This document shows, one piece after another, positions 33,089 through 43,337 of a DNA stretch of 64,000 nt. Source of the DNA: Peribacillus muralis (GTDB lineage Bacteria > Bacillota > Bacilli > Bacillales > DSM-1321); assembly GCF_001439925.1 (NCBI RefSeq), contig NZ_LMBV01000007.1, forward strand, positions 1-64,000, written 5' to 3'. How positions within the stretch are numbered: position 1 is the stretch's first letter; each line of letters opens with the position of its first letter. Both the position numbers and the translations under genes were made by a program. Under the pieces are notes generated by a model. That model did no database searches. It saw only the letters and a list, made by a program, of their open reading frames with translations, and was not told the DNA's origin.

Positions 33089-33163
33089 ATGTTCTTATTA
33101 TGTATTGTTGGAGCACTTTCGTTGTATTTAATTCATGCCTTGATTTACCCGGAAAAATATTAA
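33089..33163 (+). CDS. kdpF: Potassium-transporting ATPase subunit KdpF
   Basis: 24 residues, MFLLCIVGALSLYLIHALIYPEKY: one helix ending in the typical YPEKY/RPEKF motif of KdpF, which stabilises the KdpABC complex. AAAGGAGAG stands eight bases before the ATG. kdpA follows after 25 bases. Confidence 0.92.
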   Translation: MFLLCIVGALSLYLIHALIYPEKY

Positions 33164-33188
33164 TAGTTACAAAACGGAGGAAATGCAA

Positions 33189-34862
33189 ATGGATTTTTTA
33201 CAAATCGGTCTGGTATTGGCACTCGTTATTATTTTGGCCATACCGCTGGCGAAATACTTAGTTAATGTTTATTCCCTAGAATCAACAAAACAAGATCGAA
33301 TGTTTGGGGGATTAGAACGGGGAATTTATAAATTATCTGGTATTCATACCGGTGATATGAACTGGAAGCAATATGCCAAGGCACTACTTTTAAGTAATAT
33401 AGTCATGTTTTTTATTTCGTACTTGATACTTCGCTTTCAAGGAGTTTTACCAGGTAATCCTAGTAATATAGGCAATATGGATCCATTATTGGCATTCAAT
33501 ACTGCTGCAAGCTTCCTTACAAATACCAATTTGCAGCACTACAGCGGGGAATCGGGACTTTCTTATTTATCGCAAATGGTCGTCATCATGTTTTTGATGT
33601 TCACGACACCGGCTACCGGCCTTTCGCTCTGTATGGCCTTTTTCAGAGGCCTGACCGGGCAGCGCAGTATGGGGAATTTTTATGTGGATTTAATCCGTTC
33701 CATCACCAGGGTGCTTTTGCCGTTATCCATTTTAATCGGGCTTGTACTAGTATCCCAAGGGGTGCCGCAAACCCTTGATCCTACCGCCGTTGCCACTACA
33801 TTGGAAGGTGCGAAGCAGAATATCGCGCGCGGGCCGGTTGCTGCGTTGGAGTCGATTAAACATTTAGGGACAAATGGAGGTGGATTCTTTGGGGTCAACT
33901 CGGCACATCCCTTTGAGAATCCTAATGGTTTCACCAATATATTAGAGATTTTATCCATGTTTTTAATACCTGTCGCTCTCCCGTTAACGTTTGGGTATAT
34001 GGCAAAAAACAAGAAACTGGGCTGGATTCTTTTTTCGGCCATGGGATTAATGTTCCTTGTATTCTTAAGTGTTACGTATTTCAGTGAATTAAATGGAAAT
34101 CCTTCATTAGAGAAAATGGGCATTTCTCAAGAGAATGGAAGTATGGAAGGCAAGGAGGTGCGGTTTGGAATCGCACAGAGTGCCCTTTTTACAGCCGTTA
34201 CGACAGCCGCTACGACAGGTACGGTCAATAATATGCATGATACGCTTACTCCACTTGGCGGATTAGTGCCATTGGCAGAAATGATGCTGAACTGTGTGTT
34301 CGGCGGTGATGGAGTAGGGACGGTTAACATCATTATGTACGCAATAATGGCCGTTTTCATTGCCGGGCTAATGGTTGGACGAACGCCGGAGTTTTTAGGG
34401 AAGAAAATTGAAGGCAGGGAAATGAAACTAATAGCCCTTACCATTCTTCTTCATCCGCTAATCATACTAGTTCCGTCAGCCATTGCTTTAGCTACACAAA
34501 TGGGCACATCGGCTATATCCAATCCAGGGTTTCATGGAATTACGCAAGTGGTTTACGAGTTTACCTCTTCGGCAGCCAATAATGGCTCCGGGTTCGAGGG
34601 TTTAGGAGATAACACTCCATTTTGGAATATATCCACCGGTTTAGTCATGCTGTTTGGCCGCTACTTTTCCATGATTGCACTAATCGCTGTCGCAGGATCT
34701 TTACTTACTAAGAAACGAGTTCCCGAGACGATTGGAACGTTCAAGACAGATAATAGCACATTCCTAGTCATTCTCTTGGCGACGGTATTAGTTATTGGGG
34801 CATTGACGTTCTTCCCTGTCATTGCACTCGGACCAGTAGCAGAATGGCTCACAATTAGATAA
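33189..34862 (+). CDS. kdpA: Potassium-transporting ATPase subunit KdpA
   Basis: 557 residues, same length as E. coli KdpA; about ten membrane helices with four pore-loop filter regions, e.g. HLGTNGGGFFGVNSAHPFENP and GDGVGTVNI. It is the potassium channel-like subunit of the KdpFABC pump. The ATG at 33189 stands eight bases behind GGAGG; the in-frame ATG at 33183 is too close. Confidence 0.96.
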   Translation: MDFLQIGLVLALVIILAIPLAKYLVNVYSLESTKQDRMFGGLERGIYKLSGIHTGDMNWKQYAKALLLSNIVMFFISYLILRFQGVLPGNPSNIGNMDPLLAFNTAASFLTNTNLQHYSGESGLSYLSQMVVIMFLMFTTPATGLSLCMAFFRGLTGQRSMGNFYVDLIRSITRVLLPLSILIGLVLVSQGVPQTLDPTAVATTLEGAKQNIARGPVAALESIKHLGTNGGGFFGVNSAHPFENPNGFTNILEILSMFLIPVALPLTFGYMAKNKKLGWILFSAMGLMFLVFLSVTYFSELNGNPSLEKMGISQENGSMEGKEVRFGIAQSALFTAVTTAATTGTVNNMHDTLTPLGGLVPLAEMMLNCVFGGDGVGTVNIIMYAIMAVFIAGLMVGRTPEFLGKKIEGREMKLIALTILLHPLIILVPSAIALATQMGTSAISNPGFHGITQVVYEFTSSAANNGSGFEGLGDNTPFWNISTGLVMLFGRYFSMIALIAVAGSLLTKKRVPETIGTFKTDNSTFLVILLATVLVIGALTFFPVIALGPVAEWLTIR

Positions 34863-34886
34863 ACGAAGAAAAGGAGTATTCTAAAA

Positions 34887-36926
34887 ATGAGTACAAAGCG
34901 TAAAGGGACTCTCAATAAGGAAATAATCGGGCAAGCGATAATAGATGCCTGTAAAAAGTTAGATCCAAGAATAATGGCTCGAAATCCTGTTATGTTCGTA
35001 GTGGAAATAGGATTTATTATTACTCTATTACTCTCCATATTCCCAACCCTTTTTGGAGGTACATCAGATAGAGGGTATAACATGGCTGTGAGCGTCATAT
35101 TGCTCGTAACGATCCTCTTTGCTAACTTTGCGGAAGCATTGGCAGAAGGGCGGGGGAAAGCGCAAGCCGATAGTCTGAAAAAAACGAAACAGGATACGAA
35201 GGCAAAGTTATTCCAAAAAGACGGTTCCATTAAAATAGTGGATGCCACGGAACTTCGCAAAGGCGATATTGTCTTGGTGGAAACCAATGATTTAATCCCG
35301 ACCGATGGTGACGTAATCGAGGGAGTGGCGGCTGTAGATGAGTCCGCCATCACTGGCGAATCAGCTCCCGTGATTAAAGAATCCGGAGGGGACTTCTGTT
35401 CGGTAACTGGAGGAACGAAAGTCATCAGTGACTTTATCAAAATCATCGTCACTTCAGACCCAGGTGAATCCTTCCTTGATCGCATGATTAATCTCGTTGA
35501 AGGAGCAAAAAGACAAAAAACACCTAACGAAATTGCCCTGAGCACCCTGCTTGTCAGTTTGACCCTTATCTTTTTGCTTGTTTGCACGACACTTGTACCA
35601 ATTGCTTCTTATATTAAAGTCACATTACCGATTGCGACTTTAGTGGCATTGCTGGTCTGTTTGATCCCAACGACCATCGGGGGTCTATTGTCTGCCATTG
35701 GGATAGCGGGTATGGATAGGGTTACTCAATTTAACGTCATTGCCATGTCGGGAAAAGCTGTCGAAGCAGCTGGTGATATTAATACGATCATCCTTGATAA
35801 AACAGGAACCATCACCCATGGGAACCGGATGGCTTCAGCTTTTTTACCGGTTAAGGGGGTAAGCGAAGCTGAATTGAATAAAGTGGCCGTTCATTCATCC
35901 TTACACGATGAAACGCCTGAAGGCCGCTCGGTCATCGAACTTGCTAAAAAGTTTGGATTATCCGATGGAGAATTAGATAAAACCGGTACGGAAGGAATTG
36001 AGTTTACGGCTGATACACGGATGAGTGGTACAGACTTTTCTGATGGCAGAATAATTAGGAAGGGTGCTGCGGATTCAGTAAGAGAATATATACAGCAGCA
36101 AGGAGGAAAAGTTCCTGGCGATTTAGAAAGCATTACGAATAAAGTCGCAACTGCAGGCGGAACTCCACTTGTTGTTGCCGAAGGAAACCGTGTGTTGGGT
36201 GTCATCTACTTGAAGGATACGGTAAAAGCAGGCATGAGGGAACGCTTTGATGAATTGCGGAAAATGGGCATAAAAACCGTTATGTGTACCGGTGATAATC
36301 CATTAACAGCAGCGACCATTGCAAAAGAAGCCGGAGTAGATGATTATATTGCTGAAGCGAAGCCCGAAGATAAAATTTCCGTCATTAAACAGGAACAAGC
36401 ACAAGGTAAACTTGTGGCCATGACGGGAGATGGGACGAATGATGCTCCTGCATTGGCCCAGGCAGATGTTGGATTGGCGATGAATACAGGAACCATCGCA
36501 GCGAAGGAAGCGGCGAATATGGTGGATTTGGATTCTGACCCTACAAAGATAATCGAAGTAGTGGCAATCGGTAAACAGTTACTCATGACACGGGGAGCCT
36601 TGACGACATTCAGCATTGCCAATGATGTCGCCAAATACTTTGCGATTATTCCTGCGATGTTCATGTTGGCGATTCCAGAAATGAAGGCTCTGAATATTAT
36701 GAACCTGGCTACACCACAAAGCGCCATTTTATCTGCTTTACTATTTAATGCCGTTATTATACCCCTTCTCATCCCATTGGCAATGAAGGGTGTGAAATAC
36801 GTACCTATGAGTGCTTCAAGATTATTAACCAAAAATTTATTCATATACGGATTGGGCGGCGTGATCGTCCCTTTCATAGGAATTAAACTTATCGATATAC
36901 TGCTCGTCATGCTACATGTAGCTTAA
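34887..36926 (+). CDS. kdpB: Potassium-transporting P-type ATPase KdpB
   Basis: 679 residues. P-type ATPase motifs: [10 protein letters not shown] (actuator TGES), [12 protein letters not shown] (phosphorylated Asp) and [25 protein letters not shown] (hinge). It drives high-affinity potassium uptake with ATP. AAAAGGAG precedes the ATG; 24 bases behind kdpA. Confidence 0.97.
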   Translation: MSTKRKGTLNKEIIGQAIIDACKKLDPRIMARNPVMFVVEIGFIITLLLSIFPTLFGGTSDRGYNMAVSVILLVTILFANFAEALAEGRGKAQADSLKKTKQDTKAKLFQKDGSIKIVDATELRKGDIVLVETNDLIPTDGDVIEGVAAVDESAITGESAPVIKESGGDFCSVTGGTKVISDFIKIIVTSDPGESFLDRMINLVEGAKRQKTPNEIALSTLLVSLTLIFLLVCTTLVPIASYIKVTLPIATLVALLVCLIPTTIGGLLSAIGIAGMDRVTQFNVIAMSGKAVEAAGDINTIILDKTGTITHGNRMASAFLPVKGVSEAELNKVAVHSSLHDETPEGRSVIELAKKFGLSDGELDKTGTEGIEFTADTRMSGTDFSDGRIIRKGAADSVREYIQQQGGKVPGDLESITNKVATAGGTPLVVAEGNRVLGVIYLKDTVKAGMRERFDELRKMGIKTVMCTGDNPLTAATIAKEAGVDDYIAEAKPEDKISVIKQEQAQGKLVAMTGDGTNDAPALAQADVGLAMNTGTIAAKEAANMVDLDSDPTKIIEVVAIGKQLLMTRGALTTFSIANDVAKYFAIIPAMFMLAIPEMKALNIMNLATPQSAILSALLFNAVIIPLLIPLAMKGVKYVPMSASRLLTKNLFIYGLGGVIVPFIGIKLIDILLVMLHVA

Positions 36927-36950
36927 AATCAAAAGTAAGGGTGGAAATCC

Positions 36951-37508
36951 ATGTTAAAAAATATTCGCTTAAGTTTGGTGTTGCTAGTTATATGTGGAAT
37001 TGCCTATCCATTGCTAATGACAGGTGTTGCCCAAGTCATTATGCCTGAGAAAGCGGATGGCAGTTTAATTAAAAACGAATCAGGAAAAATCATCGGTTCT
37101 GAACTAATAGGGCAATCGTTCAAAGACCCTGCTTACTTTCATGGTCGTGTTTCTTCTATAGAATATGATGCGGCAGGCTCGGGCTCACCCAATTATGCCC
37201 CATCCAATCAGGACATGATCAAGCGCACTGAAAAAGACCTAACAACTTTTCTAAAAGAAAATCCAACGGTCAAACAAGAAGAGATACCTGCTGATTTACT
37301 GACAAACTCAGGTTCCGGCTTAGATCCAAACATTTCACCAGAAGGAGCGGAAGTGCAGGTGTCACGCATTGCGCTAGAGCGAGGCGTCTCCCAAAAAAGA
37401 ATATATAATCTTGTCGAGAAACATACTGAATCTCGATCACTGGGGTTATTTGGAGAACCGAAAGTGAACGTATTAAAGTTAAATATGGCATTGGATCAAT
37501 TGAAATAG
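36951..37508 (+). CDS. kdpC: Potassium-transporting ATPase subunit KdpC
   Basis: 185 residues: one N-terminal membrane helix (LSLVLLVICGIAYPLLMTGVAQ) and a conserved periplasm-side domain (FHGRVSSIEYDAAGSGSPNYAPSN, GSGLDPNISPEGAEVQVSRIA). Last gene of the operon. No kdpD kinase or kdpE follows, unlike in many bacteria. Confidence 0.96.
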   Translation: MLKNIRLSLVLLVICGIAYPLLMTGVAQVIMPEKADGSLIKNESGKIIGSELIGQSFKDPAYFHGRVSSIEYDAAGSGSPNYAPSNQDMIKRTEKDLTTFLKENPTVKQEEIPADLLTNSGSGLDPNISPEGAEVQVSRIALERGVSQKRIYNLVEKHTESRSLGLFGEPKVNVLKLNMALDQLK

Positions 37509-37511
37509 TGT

Positions 37512-37544
37512 AAAAAAGGAGAGTTCAAGCAACTCTCCTTTTTA
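37512..37544 (+). terminator. Terminator of the kdp operon
   Basis: AAAAAGGAGAGT and ACTCTCCTTTTT form a 12-bp perfect stem with a seven-base loop, closing the potassium island. Confidence 0.92.
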
Positions 37545-37834
37545 CCCGTTCACCCGGATAAGAGGAAATGATTGGATTTAATGGAGGAAGACAATTGTTC
37601 ATGCTCTTATGACCATATTTTGTTTTTCATTTATTTAAGTGCAAAATAGTATATAAGCTTCGATAAATTAGCACAGAGATTCCTTAAAGGATTTTAGCTG
37701 CCATCCTAAGCTATCCTGAATTGTCGTTATCTCGGGTGCCAGCAAACTGCACAGGAAAGTCAATCATAGAACTTGTATTTTCGCGACTTTTTTAATACTA
37801 TGACATTATCCGCAGATTATGAAGGAGCGAAATT
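37545..37834. other. Intergenic before ynzC
   Basis: 290 bases with no gene. No SOS box was found near ynzC, so it seems to have lost LexA control when separated from yneAB. A promoter is not clear. Confidence 0.4.
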
Positions 37835-38068
37835 ATGTTATCAAAAGAAAAATTGGCCCGCATAAATGAACTTTCCAAAAAGGCTAAGGAAATTGGCTTG
37901 ACGGAAGTTGAGGCGAAAGAACAAACGCAATTAAGAAGTGAGTATCTGGAAACATTCAGGCAATCCATGTCAGATACGTTAGAACACGTAAAAGTGGTCG
38001 ACCCAGAAGGTAACGACGTCACTCCTCAAAAGATCAAAGATATTAAAGAAAAAAGAAACTTACATTAA
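37835..38068 (+). CDS. ynzC: DUF896 family protein YnzC
   Basis: 77 residues, the same length as B. subtilis YnzC; a helical hairpin with MLSKEKLARINELSKKAKEIGLTEVEAKEQTQLRSEYL. In B. subtilis it is the third gene of the SOS operon yneA-yneB-ynzC. Here the potassium island lies between. AAGGAG precedes the ATG. The function is unknown. Confidence 0.93.
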   Translation: MLSKEKLARINELSKKAKEIGLTEVEAKEQTQLRSEYLETFRQSMSDTLEHVKVVDPEGNDVTPQKIKDIKEKRNLH

Positions 38069-38072
38069 TGCT

Positions 38073-38113
38073 GGAACTTACCTGATGGGAATATCCCAAT
38101 GGAAGGTTCTTTT
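38073..38113 (+). terminator. Terminator of ynzC
   Basis: Outer GAAC...GTTC arms and an inner TGGGAATATCCCA hairpin, followed by TTTTGGCTTTT. Confidence 0.65.
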
Positions 38114-38235
38114 GGCTTTTAGTTTTTAAAAAAGAGAGCGTTCATGTATGTATTCTCCTATTTAGTTTAATCTAAATAGGGGACTTCTCTATTTTGCAAA
38201 AAGTATAATATTGGGTTTCAAATAGTGATTTTAGT

Positions 38236-38264
38236 TGTGATATTAAGCAGGTCACTATAATATA
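38236..38264 (+). promoter_or_regulatory. tkt promoter
   Basis: -35 TTGTGA (38236-38241), 17-bp spacer, -10 TAATAT (38259-38264), 35 bases before the start codon. Confidence 0.65.
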
Positions 38265-38298
38265 AAGAGGTACATTACAAGAAGGGATGTTTTACGAT

Positions 38299-40302
38299 AT
38301 GTTAGATAAATTAGATGCACTTTCCATCAACACGATTCGTACTTTATCGATCGATGCCATTGAAAAGGCGAATTCCGGCCACCCAGGGATGCCTATGGGT
38401 GCAGCGCCGATGGCATATAAACTATGGACCGATTATATGAATCATAACCCGAAAAATCCAGATTGGTTCAATAGAGACCGCTTTGTTCTTTCAGCAGGAC
38501 ATGGATCGATGCTGTTATACAGCCTTCTTCATCTGTCTGGCTATGGATTATCGATCGATGATTTAAAAGGGTTCCGTCAGTGGGGCAGTAAAACTCCAGG
38601 ACACCCTGAATTTGGGCATACTGCAGGCGTAGATGCAACAACAGGACCGCTAGGACAAGGGATTGCGATGGCAGTTGGAATGGCAATGGCCGAACGCCAC
38701 CTGGCAGAAAGCTATAACCGTGATTCTTATAATGTGGTCGATCACTATACATATAGCATTTGCGGAGATGGAGATTTAATGGAGGGCGTATCTGCCGAAG
38801 CCGCATCATTAGCTGGGCATCTTCAACTTGGAAGACTTGTTGTTTTATATGATTCCAATGATATTTCACTTGATGGCGACTTAAGTCAGTCATTCAGTGA
38901 AAGTGTAGCAGAACGTTTCAAATCCTATAACTGGCAATATATCCGTGTTGAGGATGGAAATGATCTAGAGGAAATTGCTAAAGCGATTGAAGAAGCGAAA
39001 ACGGATGAAAATCGTCCAACATTAATAGAAGTGAAAACAGTTATTGGTTACGGTTCTCCAAACCGTTCTGGTAAATCTGCTGTTCACGGCGCTCCGCTTG
39101 GTGCAGATGAACTGAAGTTGACTAAAGAAGCATATAAATGGACATTCGAAAAGGACTTCCATGTACCAGAAGAAGTGTATTCACACTTCAATGAAACTGT
39201 TGTTGATGCAGGAGCTCAAAAAGAGGAAGCTTGGAACGAAATGTTCAAAAATTACAAAGAAGCACATCCTGAATTAGCCGGTCAATTGGAGCTGGCAATC
39301 AAGGGTGAACTGCCTGTTGAATGGGATCAGGAAATTCCAGTTTACGAAGAAGGAAAAACATTGGCTTCCCGTGCTTCAAGTGGTGAAGTGTTAAACGCGA
39401 TTGCCAAAAAGGTTCCTAGCTTCATCGGTGGATCAGCAGATTTAGCTGGATCGAATAATACAGCCATCAAAGGTGAGACAGATTTCTTACCGGGTAACTA
39501 CAGTGGTCGCAATATTTGGTTTGGTGTACGTGAATTCGCAATGGGAGCGGCTTTGAATGGAATGACGCTTCATGGTGGACTTAAAGTGTACGGAGGAACG
39601 TTCTTCGTTTTCTCTGACTACTTGCGTCCTGCCATCAGGATGGCAGCACTGATGGGCCTACCTGTAACCTATGTATTCACTCATGACAGCATTGCTGTTG
39701 GGGAAGACGGTCCGACACATGAGCCAATCGAACAATTGGCGTCATTACGTGCGATGCCTAACTTAGGTGTAATCCGTCCAGCTGACGGTAATGAAACGGC
39801 AGCGGCTTGGAAAGTGGCTATGGAGTCTACAAATAAACCAACTGCCCTTGTCCTTACACGCCAAGGATTGCCAACAATTAAAGATACTGCACAAAATGCC
39901 TATGAAGGTGTTTCAAAAGGGGCGTATGTCATCTCTGCTTCCAAGAAAGCAGATGCCGATGCTTTACTTCTTGCGACTGGTTCCGAAGTGAATCTGGCTG
40001 TGGAAGCACAGCAAGCTTTAGCAACAGAAGGCATTGATGTCTCTGTTGTCAGCATGCCTTCATGGGATCGATTTGAAACGCAATCGAAAGAATATAAACA
40101 AAGTGTCATCAATCCGGCCGTGAAAAAACGTCTAGCTATTGAAGTGGCTTCTCCGTTTGGTTGGGATCGCTATACAGGTGATGAGGGTGAAATCTTGGCC
40201 ATCAATCACTTTGGAGCATCTGCACCAGGCAACAAGATCATGGAAGAGTTTGGATTCACAGTAGAAAATGTAGTGGCCCGTGTTAAAGGGTTGCTAAAAT
40301 AA
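38299..40302 (+). CDS. tkt: Transketolase
   Basis: 667 residues, the same length as B. subtilis Tkt. Thiamine diphosphate enzyme of the pentose phosphate pathway that moves two-carbon units. Visible: [13 protein letters not shown], the ThDP motif GDGDLMEG followed by NDISLDGD, and [18 protein letters not shown] in the central domain. The ATG at 38299 is taken (GAAGGG 12 bases upstream); an ATG at 38287 directly abuts the binding site. Confidence 0.97.
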   Translation: MLDKLDALSINTIRTLSIDAIEKANSGHPGMPMGAAPMAYKLWTDYMNHNPKNPDWFNRDRFVLSAGHGSMLLYSLLHLSGYGLSIDDLKGFRQWGSKTPGHPEFGHTAGVDATTGPLGQGIAMAVGMAMAERHLAESYNRDSYNVVDHYTYSICGDGDLMEGVSAEAASLAGHLQLGRLVVLYDSNDISLDGDLSQSFSESVAERFKSYNWQYIRVEDGNDLEEIAKAIEEAKTDENRPTLIEVKTVIGYGSPNRSGKSAVHGAPLGADELKLTKEAYKWTFEKDFHVPEEVYSHFNETVVDAGAQKEEAWNEMFKNYKEAHPELAGQLELAIKGELPVEWDQEIPVYEEGKTLASRASSGEVLNAIAKKVPSFIGGSADLAGSNNTAIKGETDFLPGNYSGRNIWFGVREFAMGAALNGMTLHGGLKVYGGTFFVFSDYLRPAIRMAALMGLPVTYVFTHDSIAVGEDGPTHEPIEQLASLRAMPNLGVIRPADGNETAAAWKVAMESTNKPTALVLTRQGLPTIKDTAQNAYEGVSKGAYVISASKKADADALLLATGSEVNLAVEAQQALATEGIDVSVVSMPSWDRFETQSKEYKQSVINPAVKKRLAIEVASPFGWDRYTGDEGEILAINHFGASAPGNKIMEEFGFTVENVVARVKGLLK

Positions 40303-40311
40303 TTGTAATAC

Positions 40312-40348
40312 AAACTGACGCCAACTAGCTTGGTGTCAGTTTTTTTTC
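40312..40348 (+). terminator. Terminator of tkt
   Basis: AACTGACGCCAA and TTGGTGTCAGTT pair with one G-U pair, then eight T residues. Confidence 0.92.
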
Positions 40349-40557
40349 ATTGGTATGAGAAATCTTCGATTCGACAAAAAAAGAAGAAAATTTCACCAGC
40401 AAACAACATATCCTGTTCGTTTGTCAATATATAATGGGAATAATTAATTTTCGTTTAAATGTGTCATTTATAGGGGAAAGTCATCATATATAGTAAATGA
40501 TGGAAATGGTTGGAGTTGTCCGAGTTACAAAATAGGAATGCTAGGAGGCAAGTGCTG

Positions 40558-40998
40558 ATGAGAACCTATCAAATTTTTTTAATCGAAGATGAATTTGCCC
40601 ATCATTATTATGGAAGAGAAAAACTATTTTTCAATTTGTTTTTGGAATATATTCATGCAAGGGGCAGACTGAAGAGTATTTTGCAAAAACAAATCGAATT
40701 TGTCACCAAAACAGTCCCGATTATCCAATTGCAATTGGCCATCGAACAACGTTTGCCTAGAAAGATGAATTTTTGGACTCAAGATGGCAAATACTATTTA
40801 GAAAAAACAAATGGATCAAGTAAAGCCGTTTTGATTATCGAGAACGAATCCATTACGCTAAAAGCTGATGGAGACTACGAAGCAGAAACTGCCTTTTTTG
40901 AATGTATTCGAAAATACGAGGCGAGTTTTCTCGCGATAGATTTTGAACACGAAAAATACGGATGGTTAAAACCGATAAAAGAAAGAAAATTTGTCTAA
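40558..40998 (+). CDS. sirA: Sporulation inhibitor of replication SirA
   Basis: 146 residues (B. subtilis SirA has 148). The N-terminal MRTYQIFLIEDEFAHHYYGREKLFF is diagnostic. SirA binds domain I of DnaA and stops new rounds of replication when sporulation starts. The ATG at 40558 stands nine bases behind AGGAGG. Gene order tkt-sirA-yneF as in B. subtilis. Confidence 0.93.
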   Translation: MRTYQIFLIEDEFAHHYYGREKLFFNLFLEYIHARGRLKSILQKQIEFVTKTVPIIQLQLAIEQRLPRKMNFWTQDGKYYLEKTNGSSKAVLIIENESITLKADGDYEAETAFFECIRKYEASFLAIDFEHEKYGWLKPIKERKFV

Positions 40999-41082
40999 AT
41001 GGGGGACTTTTCGGCAGCGGGTATTGTATAATAATCTTTGGTCTAGTACACTGATGTTAGACAACACGAAGGAGGAAATAGT

Positions 41083-41298
41083 ATGTGGGTTTACATTCTA
41101 GTTGGCGTACTGGCATTGATTGCTGGAGTAGTGCTGGGATTTTTCATCGCTCGTAAATACATGATGGATTACTTAAAGAAAAATCCGCCAATTAACGAAC
41201 AGATGCTGAAAATGATGATGATGCAAATGGGCATGAAACCATCCCAAAAGAAAATTAATCAAATGATGAGCGCCATGAACAAGCAACAAACAAAATAA
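41083..41298 (+). CDS. yneF: UPF0154 membrane protein YneF
   Basis: 71 residues: one N-terminal membrane helix ([25 protein letters not shown]), then a basic, Met-rich helical tail ([22 protein letters not shown]). The function is unknown. In B. subtilis ccdA follows; here a 10-kb accessory block lies before the ccdA remnant. Confidence 0.92.
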   Translation: MWVYILVGVLALIAGVVLGFFIARKYMMDYLKKNPPINEQMLKMMMMQMGMKPSQKKINQMMSAMNKQQTK

Positions 41299-41420
41299 AT
41301 TCGATGGTTCATCCTTTGATTAATCGCAATTATAAGATAAGCAAATCATAAACTACCTTGAAGAGTGAATCTTTCATAATAAATTTCCTTGTTTTTGCTT
41401 TATCTTTCAATTACTGATTC

Positions 41421-41467
41421 GAAACCCCTCTCTCTGTTTGATTCAATCAGGGAGAGGGGTTTTTTGT
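41421..41467 (+). terminator. Terminator of sirA-yneF
   Basis: ACCCCTCTCTCTG and CAGGGAGAGGGGT pair almost perfectly around an 11-base loop, followed by six T residues. Confidence 0.9.
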
Positions 41468-41627
41468 ATGGTAAAGGATGTCCGCAATGAAAAAAGCGGC
41501 AGTAAAATTAATAATGATGTTACTGATTTAAATCCTGTTTGTGAATTCCGTAAAAACTCTCGTTACAATAGCTCATATCTGGTAAAATAGTTAATTGTAA
41601 CTACTACTAACAACAGGAGGTTCATTA

Positions 41628-42029
41628 ATGAACGATTCAGTAGGTTTTTGGAAACGTTTCTTTGCAGGAATTCTGGACGGACTAATAATATCATTACCAT
41701 TAACATTGATTTTCGGTTGGATAACCGGGGATTGGGAAAATGAAAGTTATTCAACGATTGTGGACTTACTCTACATGCTGATTGTCCCGATAGTATGGTA
41801 TGGCTATACAGTCGGTAAACGGATTATGGGCATTCGTATCGTAAGGGTCGATGGCAGGAAAGTAGGTCTAGGCACGATGCTGTTAAGAACATTCGTTGCA
41901 GGTATAGTCTATATCCTTACTATTGGAATAGGTTTTATTATTAGCGCCTTCATGGTCGGTATAAGAAAAGATCATCGGGCGATCCATGATTTCATAGCTG
42001 GTACATATGTGACCTCGGAGAAACCTTGA
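41628..42029 (+). CDS. RDD family membrane protein
   Basis: 133 residues. The RDD signature is at the start (GFWKRFFAGILDGLIISLPL) and three membrane segments follow. The end KDHRAIHDFIAGTYVT is typical. Proteins of this family include Na+/H+ antiporter-like transporters, but most are uncharacterised. AGGAGG precedes the ATG. Single-gene unit. Confidence 0.85.
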   Translation: MNDSVGFWKRFFAGILDGLIISLPLTLIFGWITGDWENESYSTIVDLLYMLIVPIVWYGYTVGKRIMGIRIVRVDGRKVGLGTMLLRTFVAGIVYILTIGIGFIISAFMVGIRKDHRAIHDFIAGTYVTSEKP

Positions 42030-42078
42030 GAAAAAGATGAGCAGCATTAGCTAAAATCTGATAAGAACATATAGTTAA

Positions 42079-42122
42079 AGACCTGAGTTCGGTATTCTAC
42101 CCTGCTCAGGTCTTTTATTTTT
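42079..42122 (+). terminator. Terminator of the RDD gene
   Basis: AGACCTGAG and CTCAGGTCT pair, followed by TTTATTTTT. Confidence 0.8.
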
Positions 42123-42249
42123 ATCGGCATCCAGTATTATTTCCCCTTAAAGATGATTTTAAGGAGAAACAAAGCTGCTGGAAATTTTCTTTTTCAATCT
42201 AACTAATTTTAAGAATAAAAAGTCTGTCGGAGGATAGGAGCCTACTCGA

Positions 42250-43137
42250 TTAATTTTCTTCTTTTTCAATACTTTGTATGAAATTAAGCGCCGTTTCGGC
42301 AAGTGCATCTTTTTTTCTTGTACATAATGAGATGGGATTTTTTAATTGAATTTCATCTACATGTACTGTGTCTACATCTCCACGGGTCATATATTCGTTA
42401 ACTTCAAGAGATGAAACAAAGGTAACTCCATAACCTTCAATCACAGTTCTAATTGTTTCATTCAATCCATTAATCTGTAAACCAACGATTGGTTTATTTA
42501 CATTATGGATTTCACATAAAGAAACCAACTTTTCTCGTGAAGAACTCCCTTCTTCTCGAAACACAAAAGGCTCTCTTACCATTTCAGCCAATGTAATATT
42601 TTTTGAAGCAAACTTATGATCTTTATGCACGACAAATACCATTTTATCTTCAAGTAATTCCTTACTATGAATGACTGGATTAAACTCTTTTCTTCCACCG
42701 ATGAAAGCAATTTCCGCTTCATGATTAATTAACTGATTGATTGCACTTCGAGAATTAGTTGTTGTTAATTCTACCTCCACCTCAGGGTACCTTTGTTTGT
42801 AAAGCCCAATCCATTTTGGCAATAGAAAATTTGCTGGAAGATATGTTGCGACAATACGGAGCTTTCCAACTGCTCCCTTTTTGAGTTGATCAATATAAGA
42901 GTCTATTTCAGTTTCGAGGGAAAATAATCTTTTAGCTTGTTTAGCAAGTTGAATTCCAGCTTGAGTTAATAAGATGCCTCTACCATTAGGAGACAATAAA
43001 ATTAAACCAAGTTCTTGTTCAAATTTTTTTATTTGTGCTGTTACAGCAGGCTGACTTATATTCAGCTCCTCAGCAGCACGAGTAACATTTCCTTTTTCAG
43101 CGACGGTATAAAACAGTCTTAATGCATGTAGGTTCAT
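42250..43137 (-). CDS. LysR family transcriptional regulator
   Basis: 295 residues. N-terminal winged HTH (LHALRLFYTVAEKGNVTRAAEELNISQPAVTAQIKKFEQELG) and a C-terminal substrate-binding domain (LRIVATYLPANFLLPKWIGLYKQRYPEVEVEL). Divergent from the threonine-synthase-like gene, with a LysR-type site between, so it probably controls that gene. The effector may be an amino acid or oxo-acid (inference). Confidence 0.9.
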   Translation of the reverse strand: MNLHALRLFYTVAEKGNVTRAAEELNISQPAVTAQIKKFEQELGLILLSPNGRGILLTQAGIQLAKQAKRLFSLETEIDSYIDQLKKGAVGKLRIVATYLPANFLLPKWIGLYKQRYPEVEVELTTTNSRSAINQLINHEAEIAFIGGRKEFNPVIHSKELLEDKMVFVVHKDHKFASKNITLAEMVREPFVFREEGSSSREKLVSLCEIHNVNKPIVGLQINGLNETIRTVIEGYGVTFVSSLEVNEYMTRGDVDTVHVDEIQLKNPISLCTRKKDALAETALNFIQSIEKEEN

Positions 43138-43153
43138 TATTCACCTCTATAAT

Positions 43154-43170
43154 CATAAATGAAACTTATG
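43154..43170. promoter_or_regulatory. LysR-type operator between the divergent genes
   Basis: CATAA and TTATG are inverted repeats seven bases apart (CATAAATGAAACTTATG), containing the T-N11-A pattern of LysR boxes. Located directly upstream of the regulator's own start. Confidence 0.6.
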
Positions 43171-43280
43171 AATACTAATAAAAGATATATTATATTTATT
43201 GAAATTCTTTCTTTATTATAAGACTATAAAAGTTCCTACTCAAGAAAATCCCTAATTAAAGAGGTGAGAGGGCAGCTAGC

Positions 43281-43337
43281 ATGTCCCTAATAAATGAAAC
43301 TAGTATGTATCGACTGTGGTCAAGAAATGCCTTCTAA
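43281..43337 (+). CDS. Possible 18-codon upstream ORF overlapping the synthase start
   Basis: ATG at 43281 follows GAGGTGAGAGGG, the only good binding site here. It encodes 18 residues (MSLINETSMYRLWSRNAF) and stops inside the next gene, which starts at 43294 in another frame without its own binding site. It may couple translation of the synthase. Alternatively the binding site is used inefficiently for 43294. Confidence 0.35.
   Translation: MSLINETSMYRLWSRNAF

Noticed and set aside
34661-35587. 308-residue minus-strand frame opposite kdpA/kdpB
   Set aside because: Pure antisense shadow of conserved coding sequence.
26040-37508. A classical kdpDE two-component system
   Set aside because: The KdpD-like protein has no membrane helices or histidine kinase domain, and no response regulator gene is in the island.
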